DNA of 11,772 nucleotides from Actinomycetales bacterium. GTDB taxonomy: Bacteria; Actinomycetota; Actinomycetes; Actinomycetales; Dermabacteraceae. Location: positions 1 through 11,772 of the forward strand of contig JAAZLF010000008.1 of NCBI GenBank assembly GCA_012799425.1, given 5' to 3'. Both the position numbers and the translations under genes were made by a program. Below, in pieces: positions 5,753 through 11,772 of this stretch; within the stretch, counting starts at the first letter, position 1; the number at the start of each line of letters is the position of its first letter. The notes beneath the pieces were generated by a model. It made no database searches. It was not told where the DNA came from and saw only the letters and a program-made list of their open reading frames with translations.

Positions 5753-8080
5753 ATGGACCTGACCTTCACCCCGCTGGACCCCGCCGCCCACGCCGAGCTG
5801 CTGCACGGCTGGCTCACCACCGACCGCGCCCGCTTCTGGGGCATGACCGCGCACAGTCCCGATCAGGTGCGCGCCTACCTCGACAGCGTCGACGCCTCCG
5901 CCCATGAGCAGGGATGGATCGGCGCCCGCGGCGGAGAGCCGCTCGTCTACGTCGAGACCTACGATCCCGCGCAGCTGCTTCCGGAGGGACTGCTCGCCCC
6001 AGAGCCCGGGGATCTCGGCCTGCACCTGCTCATCGCCCAGCCGACGGGCGCCCCCGAGCATGGGCTGACCGCCGCGGTGATGGGGGAGGTGGTCTCCTGG
6101 TGCCTGCACGGGCGAGGCGCCGCCCGATTGGTCGTCGAGCCCGACGAGCGCAACCGCGCCGTGCTCGCCAAGAACGCGGCGGCCGGCTTCCGGGTGCTCC
6201 GCCACGTGGAGATCCCCGACGGGGAGGGCACCAAGCGCGCCGCGCTGAGCATCTGCACCCGCGCGGACTTCGCCGCCTCGCCCCTCGGCCCCGGGACGAC
6301 CCCCACCGGCCATCTCCGCTCCGACATCGCCGACCAGGCCCACCGCCACCTGATCGCCAAGGCGCTCGCCGAGCTCTCCCACGAGCGCGTCCTCGCCCCG
6401 GAGCCCCGCGGCGACGGCGACTTCGAGCTCGCCGTCCCCGGCACCGACGTCCGCTACCGCTTCACCGCCCGGGTGCTGCCGCTCGAGCACTGGCTCCTGA
6501 ACCCCGCCTCGATCACCCGCACCGCGGGCGACGCCCCCACCCCGCTGGACGTGCAGGTCCTCGTGGCCGAGCTGCAGGACGTGCTCGGCGTGCCGGACGA
6601 TCTCCTGTCCACCTATCTCGAGGAGCTCGCCTCCACCCTCGCGGCCCGCTGCGCGACCCTCGACGCGGCCCGCCGCGGTGAGCGGCCGTCGGCCGAGGAC
6701 CTCCTGGACGCGGACCTCCCGCAGATCGAGGCGGCGATGACCGAGGGCCACCCCGGCTTCCTCGCGAACAACGGCCGCATCGGCTTCTCCCTGCCCGACT
6801 ACCGCGCCTACGCCCCCGAGCAGGGGCGGGCGACACGCCTGGAGTGGGTCGCGGTGCGGCGCGAGCACGCCCACCTCTCCCTCGGCGAGGGCCTCACCGA
6901 GGAGGGCCATGCTGCCTGGTCGCTGTCGGCGGAGGAGCGGGCCGCCTTCGCCGCTCGCCTCACGGACCGCGGGCTCGACCCCGCCGGCTACCACCTGATG
7001 CCGCTGCATCCCTGGCAGGCCGGCCACCGCCTGCCGATCACCTTCGCGCCCGACATCGCCCGCGGCGACCTCGTCCCCCTCGGCGCGGGCGGCGACGAGA
7101 TGCAGCCCCAGCAGTCCCTGCGCACCTTCTTCAACCGCACCCGCGAGGGCGCCCCCTATGTCAAGGTCGCCCTCGCCATCCAGAACATGGGCTTCCTGCG
7201 CGGCCTGTCCCCGCACTACATGTGCGACACCCCCGCCATCAACGACTGGCTCGCCGCACTCGTCGCCGGCGATGCGGAGTTCTCGGACCAGGGCTTCCGC
7301 GTGCTGCGCGAGCGCGCCGCGATCGGGTACACGGGCGACGCCTACCACCGCACCCGCACCACGAACCCCCACCGCAAGATGCTCGCCGCGCTCTGGCGCG
7401 AGAACCCGGTCGCGCAGCTCGCACCGGGGGAGCGGGCCTTCACCATGGCGGCGCTCCTGCACCGCGACCACGAGGGCCGCTCCGTCGCCGCGGCGATGCA
7501 GCGCGCCTCCAGCCTGTCGCCCGAGCAGTGGCTCGCCGGATACCTGCGCGCCTATCTCCGACCGCTGGTCCACCTGCTGCTCGCCCACGACGTGGTGGTG
7601 ATGCCCCACGGAGAGAACCTCATCCTGCGCGTGCGGGAGCAGCAGGTGATCGGCGGGTTCTACAAGGACATCGGCGAGGAGATGGCGGTGGTGGGCCGCC
7701 GACCGCTGCCGGAGGGCATGGAGCGGGTGCGGGCCGTGGTGCCGGGGGAGGAGAAGGCGCTGTCGATCTTCACCGACGTCTTCGACGGGGTGCTGCGGCA
7801 CCTGTCCGGCATCCTCGACGCCGACGGGATCCTGCCCGCCGACCGCTTCTGGCACCATGTCGCGGAGGTGCTCGACGAGTACGAGGCCGAGCACCCGGAC
7901 CTCGCCCGCGGCCTCGCGGGCGACGTGGACCTGCGCACCGAATCCTTCGCCCACTCGTGCCTGAACCGGCTGCAGCTGCGCAACACCCTGCAGATGGTGG
8001 ACCTCGGCGACCAGGCCTCCTCGCTGCTATTCGCCGGGCGGATGGACAATCCCGTCGCCCGGGTCGGCGTCCTGATCTGA
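5753..8080 (+). CDS. Fused GNAT acyltransferase and IucA/IucC siderophore synthetase (DesC-DesD)
   Basis: A 775-residue two-domain protein. Residues 1 to about 175 are a GNAT N-acyltransferase, with a motif A-like stretch near 88-115 and EPDERNRAVLAKNAAAGF (129-146) as the acyl-CoA-binding end; it would acylate N-hydroxycadaverine from succinyl-CoA or acetyl-CoA, the DesC step. Residues about 190-775 are an NRPS-independent (NIS) synthetase of the IucA/IucC family: EGHPGFLANNGRIGF (331-345), MPLHPWQ (416-422), QQSLRTFFN (453-461) and MPHGENL (617-623). This part would use ATP to join the monomers into the oligomer or macrocycle, the DesD step. In Streptomyces these are separate proteins. The ATG at 5753 is seven bases after AGGAG (5741-5745); a TTG at 5750 is too close. 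It is the last gene of the operon, with no clear terminator after it. Confidence 0.92.
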   Translation: MDLTFTPLDPAAHAELLHGWLTTDRARFWGMTAHSPDQVRAYLDSVDASAHEQGWIGARGGEPLVYVETYDPAQLLPEGLLAPEPGDLGLHLLIAQPTGAPEHGLTAAVMGEVVSWCLHGRGAARLVVEPDERNRAVLAKNAAAGFRVLRHVEIPDGEGTKRAALSICTRADFAASPLGPGTTPTGHLRSDIADQAHRHLIAKALAELSHERVLAPEPRGDGDFELAVPGTDVRYRFTARVLPLEHWLLNPASITRTAGDAPTPLDVQVLVAELQDVLGVPDDLLSTYLEELASTLAARCATLDAARRGERPSAEDLLDADLPQIEAAMTEGHPGFLANNGRIGFSLPDYRAYAPEQGRATRLEWVAVRREHAHLSLGEGLTEEGHAAWSLSAEERAAFAARLTDRGLDPAGYHLMPLHPWQAGHRLPITFAPDIARGDLVPLGAGGDEMQPQQSLRTFFNRTREGAPYVKVALAIQNMGFLRGLSPHYMCDTPAINDWLAALVAGDAEFSDQGFRVLRERAAIGYTGDAYHRTRTTNPHRKMLAALWRENPVAQLAPGERAFTMAALLHRDHEGRSVAAAMQRASSLSPEQWLAGYLRAYLRPLVHLLLAHDVVVMPHGENLILRVREQQVIGGFYKDIGEEMAVVGRRPLPEGMERVRAVVPGEEKALSIFTDVFDGVLRHLSGILDADGILPADRFWHHVAEVLDEYEAEHPDLARGLAGDVDLRTESFAHSCLNRLQLRNTLQMVDLGDQASSLLFAGRMDNPVARVGVLI

Positions 8081-8589
8081 CGAGCCACCCTCCGAGGGCA
8101 GCGAGACGTGCGCGCAGCGGCGACGACCACGTCCGTGCCCTCCGGGGAGATGAGCACCGTGTACGTGGCGGAGGGATCCGAGGGGTTGGAACCGGTGATG
8201 TACCGGGCTCCCTTCCGGACCTCCTCGGGCGTGAAGCGCTGGGAGATCGTCCCGCCGTCCTGGCTCACAGGAAGCCCCTCAGAACCGTTGAAGGAGCCCG
8301 CCACCCAGCTCGTGACCTCCTCGACGGGTGCTGTGAACGAGACGCGCACGCTCCACTCGTCCAGGTCGGAGACGGTGATGCCCTTGGAGACGGAGAGCTC
8401 CGCCTCGGGCGCGGGAATGCCGACGGCGGCCAGGGCCTCCTCGGCGGTGGGGGTGTCGTCGGTCATCGGTGTGCTCTCCTCGGGGGTGCGGGTGTTGTCG
8501 CATCCGGTGCCGACCAGCAGGAGCGTCGTCGTCCCGACGACGGCGGCGCGGAGGGCGTCCCTGCGTGGTGGCGAGATCGCGTCGGTCAT
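7660..8589 (-). CDS. Small secreted lipoprotein, reading frame with missing stop
   Basis: The N-terminus has a basic segment with two arginines (PPRRDALRA), a hydrophobic stretch (AAVVGTTTLLLVGTG) and Cys30 as the likely lipid-modified residue, so the protein should be anchored on the outer face of the membrane. The mature part has an acidic, threonine-rich linker and then a compact domain, about residues 60-157, ending near TVLISPEGTDVVVAAA. I do not recognise the family. Beyond about residue 159 (near 8113) the frame runs on through the antisense of desCD to 7660 with arginine/serine-rich composition that is not protein-like, so the real end is probably near 8110 and the stop has been lost. 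A two-base change in the GC repeat at 8110-8115 would instead end it at 8027. The ATG overlaps the stop of the WXG100 gene (ATGA), so both are coupled. Confidence 0.7.
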   Translation of the reverse strand: MTDAISPPRRDALRAAVVGTTTLLLVGTGCDNTRTPEESTPMTDDTPTAEEALAAVGIPAPEAELSVSKGITVSDLDEWSVRVSFTAPVEEVTSWVAGSFNGSEGLPVSQDGGTISQRFTPEEVRKGARYITGSNPSDPSATYTVLISPEGTDVVVAAARTSRCPRRVARQIRTPTRATGLSIRPANSSEEAWSPRSTICRVLRSCSRFRHEWAKDSVRRSTSPARPRARSGCSASYSSSTSATWCQKRSAGRIPSASRMPDRCRSTPSKTSVKIDSAFSSPGTTARTRSMPSGSGRRPTTAISSPMSL

Positions 8590-9698
8590 GGTCCAGTCGT
8601 CCGCCTCTCGGAGGTCCCGTGGAGCAGGAACTCCTTCGCCAAGCCTGCCCGATGCAGCTCCGCCAGCTGCTCGTCGGAGATCGTGGGATCGACGGGGCCG
8701 GGCAGATCAATCGTCGTGCTCTTGCTGCCGTCCCAGTTGTACTGGTCACGATAGTTCAGAGTGGTGTTCATCTCGTACCTCCACTCAGGATTGGTCGCAT
8801 CCGGTGGATACACCGTGACCTGCCCGTTCATCGAATAGTTCCCGGACCCCGTTGCGTAGTACCAGTTGTCGCTCGAGGCCGTAGTGCCGGGCCAGCCGGT
8901 CTGAACCGGGAACGTCACCGGACCATCGGCGCCCGACTGCTGTGCACGTTCCAATGCGAGCTGACCGATGTCTCGCTCGCGGGTTTCGATCTGTGACCGG
9001 ATATCCGGTTCGTCCGCGAGGAACGCCTCGAGGTCCATCTCCTTGTCCGCCCCCGAGTTTCCGAGGAAGTGCAACAGGTTCTCCGAGGCGTCGGGCCACA
9101 GCACCGACATGAGCGAAGCCATCTGCGTCGCCGCCTCATGGTTGGCCTGATCGCCGAGAGTCGGATCTTCACTGCCCCAGTCTCCGGCGCCCGCGTCGAC
9201 GGGGTGCCATTCGGGCATCCCGGGATCAGGCACGGTCGTGCCGGGGACAGGCGTTCCGAGCCCGTCAGGGAGTCCGTCGCCGAGAGTGCCCTGCGCCGGT
9301 CCGGCGTCGTTGTCGCCATCCCGACGGCCGTCCTCACGTCCGGCCTCTCGACCGGCTCTGGGCGCCGTCTCCGGCCGAGGGGCAGGGAGCGGCTGCATGA
9401 AGAGGACGGCATCGAGGGTGCCGCCTGGATCGGAAGCGAGGTCCTGCTCCTCCGCGTGTCCATCCGCGTCGTCCGCGAGACGGTCGAGCGACCGTTCGAT
9501 GGAGTCGAGCGCCGGCAGCACAGAAGAGTAGATGTGACCACGAAAGTCGTCGGCGTCCCCGCCTCTCCAGATCTCCTCCGAGCGGGCCCCGCGTGACACC
9601 GAGGTCTTGGCCTCGCCGAGTGCATCTCGGCCGGTGCGTATTGCCTGCGGGAACGTGCGCAGCGCCTCCGTGTCAGCCCCCATGAAAGTGTTCGCCAT
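8586..9698 (-). CDS. WXG100-like protein with novel C-terminal domain
   Basis: A 370-residue protein without a signal peptide. Residues 1-93 look like a WXG100/ESX helical hairpin: two helices joined by IWRGGDADDF, with the W-x-G motif at 44-46, where the family has it. Such proteins leave the cell by type VII (ESX) secretion. A disordered proline-, arginine- and aspartate-rich linker follows (about 100-180), then a helical part (185-255) and a C-terminal domain (about 275-365) with aromatic beta-type sequence and the strings NYRDQYNWDGSKST (315-328) and LHRAGLAKEF (348-357). I do not recognise that domain and see no obvious catalytic triad. The chosen ATG has GAGGGGA a few bases upstream; an upstream in-frame start at 9851 would overlap ilvD. 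The stop overlaps the lipoprotein start. An effector-type or surface role is inferred, not shown. Confidence 0.8.
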   Translation of the reverse strand: MANTFMGADTEALRTFPQAIRTGRDALGEAKTSVSRGARSEEIWRGGDADDFRGHIYSSVLPALDSIERSLDRLADDADGHAEEQDLASDPGGTLDAVLFMQPLPAPRPETAPRAGREAGREDGRRDGDNDAGPAQGTLGDGLPDGLGTPVPGTTVPDPGMPEWHPVDAGAGDWGSEDPTLGDQANHEAATQMASLMSVLWPDASENLLHFLGNSGADKEMDLEAFLADEPDIRSQIETRERDIGQLALERAQQSGADGPVTFPVQTGWPGTTASSDNWYYATGSGNYSMNGQVTVYPPDATNPEWRYEMNTTLNYRDQYNWDGSKSTTIDLPGPVDPTISDEQLAELHRAGLAKEFLLHGTSERRTTGP

Positions 9699-9755
9699 GT
9701 CATCCCCTCGTCGTGTCCTGAGAGGAGCGTGACGGGTCGTGTACGTCCTGTCCAT

Positions 9756-9769
9756 GGGGAGAGGTCCCC
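9756..9769. other. Short hairpin between the divergent genes
   Basis: GGGGA and TCCCC form a 5-bp stem with a GAGG loop in the 134-base gap between the WXG100 gene and ilvD. Two GTCCGG copies lie nearby (9769-9774 and 9784-9789). The function is unknown and chance is possible. Confidence 0.25.
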
Positions 9770-9798
9770 GTCCGGCGCCCACTGTCCGGATGGTGACA

Positions 9799-9817
9799 CC
9801 GCCATCTCGCATGGCGG
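9799..9817 (+). promoter_or_regulatory. Inverted repeat at the ilvD promoter
   Basis: CCGCCAT and ATGGCGG form a perfect 7-bp inverted repeat with a five-base centre. It ends two bases before the probable -10 element, where the -35 region and spacer would be. It could be a repressor or activator site; no known operator is recognised. Confidence 0.4.
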
Positions 9818-9819
9818 CG

Positions 9820-9825
9820 TAACAT
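9820..9825 (+). promoter_or_regulatory. Probable -10 element of a leaderless ilvD promoter
   Basis: TAACAT fits the actinobacterial TANNNT pattern. The ATG at 9833 lies seven bases downstream of its end, the distance expected if transcription starts at that ATG. There is no ribosome site upstream of either ATG (9824 or 9833), which supports a leaderless mRNA. Confidence 0.5.
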
Positions 9826-9832
9826 GACGGGC

Positions 9833-11665
9833 ATGGTTCAGCTCCGCTCACGCACCTCGACCCACGGCCGCAACATGGCAGGCGCCCGCGCGCTCTGGCG
9901 CGCGACCGGCATGAAGAGCGAGGACTTCGGCAAACCGATCATCGCGATCGCCAACTCGTACACGCAGTTCGTGCCCGGCCACGTCCACCTCAAGAACATG
10001 GGCGACCTGGTCGCGGGCGCGATCGAGAAGGCCGGCGGCGTCTCCAAGGAGTTCAACACGATCGCCGTGGACGACGGCATCGCGATGGGCCACGGCGGCA
10101 TGCTGTACTCGCTGCCCAGCCGCGACATCATCGCCGACTCGATCGAGTACATGGTCAACGCCCACACCGCCGACGCCCTGGTGTGCATCTCCAACTGCGA
10201 CAAGATCACCCCCGGCCACATGATGGCCGCGATGCGACTGAACATCCCGGTCGTCTTCGTCTCGGGTGGCCCCTCGGAGTCCGGCAAGCCGATCGAGGGC
10301 GTCACCGAGCACCGCATCGACCTGGTCGATGCGATGTCGCTGTCCGCCGATGATTCGATCACCGACGCCCAGCTCGCCGAGGTCGAGGAGAACGCCTGCC
10401 CCACCTGCGGCTCCTGCTCCGGCATGTTCACGGCGAACTCCATGAACTGCCTCACCGAGGTGCTCGGCCTGTCCCTGCCGGGCAACGGGACGACGCTCGC
10501 CACGCACGCGTTCCGCAGGGAGCTCTTCCTCGAGGCCGGGCGGAAGATCGTCGAGCTCTCCAAGCGCTACTACGAGGACGAGGACGAGTCGGTGCTGCCG
10601 CGCTCGATCGCCACCAAGGCCGCCTTCTCCAACGCCATGGCGATGGATGTGGCGATGGGCGGCTCGACTAACACCATCCTGCACATCCTCGCCGTCGCGA
10701 TCGAGGGCGAAGTCGACTTCGGCCTCGACGACATCGACCGCATCTCGCGCCTGGTGCCCACGCTGTCGAAGGTCGCTCCTAACGGCACCGCGCACGTCGA
10801 GGACGTCCACCGTGCCGGCGGGATCCCCGCGATCCTCGGCGAGCTGGACCGTGCCGGGCTGCTGGACCACAACATCCACACCGTCCACTCCCCGGACCTG
10901 GCCAGCTGGCTCGCCGAATGGGACATCCGCGGCGGCACGGCCTCGAAGAAGGCCGAGGCGCTCTTCCACGCCGCCCCCGGCGGGGTGCGCACCACCCAGG
11001 CCTTCTCCACCACGAACACCTGGGACGAGCTGGACACCGACGGCGAGAACGGCGTGGTCCGCTCCGTCCCGCACGCCTACACGAAGGACGGCGGCCTCGC
11101 TGTGCTCAAGGGCAATCTCGCTCGGGACGGCGCGGTGTTCAAGACCGCGGGCATCACCGAGGACCTCTTCCACTTCGAGGGCAACGCGGTGGTCTGCGAC
11201 TCCCAGGAGGAGGCGGTCCAGAAGATCCTCGAGAAGACGGTCAAAGACGGCGACGTCGTGGTGATCCGCTACGAGGGGCCGCAGGGCGGCCCCGGCATGC
11301 AGGAGATGCTCTACCCGACCTCCTTCCTCAAGGGTCGCGGCCTCGGCAAGACCTGCGCCCTGATCACCGACGGCCGCTTCTCGGGCGGCACCAGCGGCGT
11401 CTCCATCGGGCACATCTCCCCGGAGGCGGCCGAGGGCGGTCTCATCGGCCTCATCGAGGACGGCGACAAGATCATCATCGACGTCGACAAGCGCCTGCTC
11501 GAGCTCGACGTCCCCGAGGACGAGCTGGCACGCCGCCGCGAGCAGAAGGGCCCACTGCCGTGGCGGCCCGAGCATCGCGAGCGCAAGGTCTCCCAGGCCC
11601 TCAAGGTCTACGCGCACCTGGTGCGCTCGGCGACCTACGGCGCGACCCGGCGACCCTTGGACTGA
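9833..11665 (+). CDS. ilvD: Dihydroxyacid dehydratase
   Basis: A 610-residue IlvD of the Escherichia coli type (about 616). It removes water from 2,3-dihydroxy-3-methylbutanoate and the methylpentanoate analogue, giving the 2-keto acids for valine, leucine and isoleucine in the cytoplasm. The N-terminus [19 protein letters not shown] is typical. Asp81, Cys122, Asp123 and Lys124 (in NCDKITPG) and Cys195 (in [11 protein letters not shown]) correspond to the iron-sulfur and metal ligands of the E. coli enzyme, and [17 protein letters not shown] is the C-terminal signature with the catalytic serine. Position 49 is glycine, as in E. coli, not the extra cysteine of the plant-type [2Fe-2S] enzymes. 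I prefer ATG 9833 over 9824 because family proteins start close to QLRSRTS and the -10 element is placed for a leaderless start there. No other ilv gene is visible. Demand for Fe-S cluster iron may matter next to a siderophore locus. Confidence 0.97.
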   Translation: MVQLRSRTSTHGRNMAGARALWRATGMKSEDFGKPIIAIANSYTQFVPGHVHLKNMGDLVAGAIEKAGGVSKEFNTIAVDDGIAMGHGGMLYSLPSRDIIADSIEYMVNAHTADALVCISNCDKITPGHMMAAMRLNIPVVFVSGGPSESGKPIEGVTEHRIDLVDAMSLSADDSITDAQLAEVEENACPTCGSCSGMFTANSMNCLTEVLGLSLPGNGTTLATHAFRRELFLEAGRKIVELSKRYYEDEDESVLPRSIATKAAFSNAMAMDVAMGGSTNTILHILAVAIEGEVDFGLDDIDRISRLVPTLSKVAPNGTAHVEDVHRAGGIPAILGELDRAGLLDHNIHTVHSPDLASWLAEWDIRGGTASKKAEALFHAAPGGVRTTQAFSTTNTWDELDTDGENGVVRSVPHAYTKDGGLAVLKGNLARDGAVFKTAGITEDLFHFEGNAVVCDSQEEAVQKILEKTVKDGDVVVIRYEGPQGGPGMQEMLYPTSFLKGRGLGKTCALITDGRFSGGTSGVSIGHISPEAAEGGLIGLIEDGDKIIIDVDKRLLELDVPEDELARRREQKGPLPWRPEHRERKVSQALKVYAHLVRSATYGATRRPLD

Positions 11666-11687
11666 GCGGGCGGGCGAGCGGGCGGGA
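11664..11687 (+). repeat. 12-bp tandem repeat after ilvD
   Basis: GAGCGGGCGGGC is followed directly by GAGCGGGCGGGA, two copies differing in the last base. The first overlaps the ilvD stop codon. Only 22 bases separate the ilvD stop from the stop of the convergent gene, and no hairpin terminator is seen there. Confidence 0.6.
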
Positions 11688-11772
11688 TCAGGTGCCCAGC
11701 GCCCCGCGATAGCGATCCACGAGCAGCTCGGCGATCAGCGGATGATCGCCGAGCGGCTCGGCCACCAGATCC
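11688..11772 (-). CDS. C-terminal end of an unidentified protein
   Basis: The last 27 codons of a minus-strand gene that enters from the right edge; it reads DLVAEPLGDHPLIAELL and ends in a TGA at 11688-11690. The codon use is GC-rich in third positions and the peptide looks like a C-terminal amphipathic helix, so it is probably a real gene convergent with ilvD. Too little is visible to name it. Confidence 0.55.
   Translation of the reverse strand, partial: DLVAEPLGDHPLIAELLVDRYRGALGT
11726..11754. other. Perfect 12-bp inverted repeat in the convergent gene's 3' end
   Basis: GCTCGGCGATCA (11726-11737) pairs perfectly with TGATCGCCGAGC (11743-11754) around a five-base loop. It lies inside the last codons of the minus-strand gene and about 60 bases after the ilvD stop, so it could act as a terminator for ilvD as well as coding sequence. 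There is no T-run. Confidence 0.55.

Noticed and set aside
5663..7954. 763-codon minus-strand open frame opposite desCD
   Set aside because: Antisense shadow; no domain and no ribosome site.
8469..9596. Plus-strand frames opposite the WXG100 and lipoprotein genes
   Set aside because: No recognisable domains; the minus-strand frames show a signal peptide/lipobox and a W-x-G hairpin with coupled starts.
9699..9851. Longer N-terminus for the WXG100 protein starting at 9851
   Set aside because: It would overlap ilvD and its promoter, and the extra residues are not like a WXG100 N-terminus; the ATG at 9698 has a ribosome site.
9848..11617. 589-codon minus-strand open frame opposite ilvD
   Set aside because: Antisense shadow of a strongly conserved enzyme.
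1..11772. CRISPR arrays, transposases, integrases, tRNA or rRNA genes
   Set aside because: No spaced repeats, no recombinase motifs and no tRNA-like cloverleaf were seen on reading both strands.

Overview
The window looks like chromosome of a high-GC actinobacterium, most likely a member of the Micrococcales (Brachybacterium/Dermabacteraceae-like; the genus is a guess from codon use and protein style). GC is very high throughout, starts follow AGGAG-type ribosome sites or look leaderless, and a DtxR/IdeR-type iron box is present. I see no insertion sequence, prophage, CRISPR array, tRNA or rRNA.

Layout, left to right. (1) The 3' end of gatB (amidotransferase subunit B) followed by strong hairpins. 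(2) A 357-base gap with a possible glycine-aptamer-like motif and a small palindrome, leading into a Na+/alanine(glycine) symporter of the AGCS family, itself closed by a GC-rich hairpin. (3) A three-gene desferrioxamine-type siderophore operon behind an iron box: desA (PLP lysine decarboxylase), desB (lysine N6-hydroxylase) and a fused desC-desD gene (GNAT acyltransferase joined to an IucA/IucC NIS synthetase). Together they would turn lysine into cadaverine, N-hydroxycadaverine, the acylated hydroxamate monomer and finally the oligomeric or macrocyclic siderophore. desB carries a one-base frameshift near its 5' end. (4) On the minus strand, a WXG100-like protein with a novel-looking C-terminal domain, overlapping by ATGA with a small lipoprotein gene whose reading frame runs without a stop 421 bases into the antisense of desCD. 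(5) ilvD (dihydroxyacid dehydratase) with a probable leaderless start. (6) The last 27 codons of an unidentified minus-strand gene.

The main points to re-check are the desB frameshift, the missing stop of the lipoprotein, the WXG100/lipoprotein pair as a possible secreted effector system, the DesC-DesD fusion, and the glycine-riboswitch-like motif ahead of the symporter. gatB and ilvD are housekeeping genes; the symporter, siderophore and WXG100 blocks between them look like accessory insertions.
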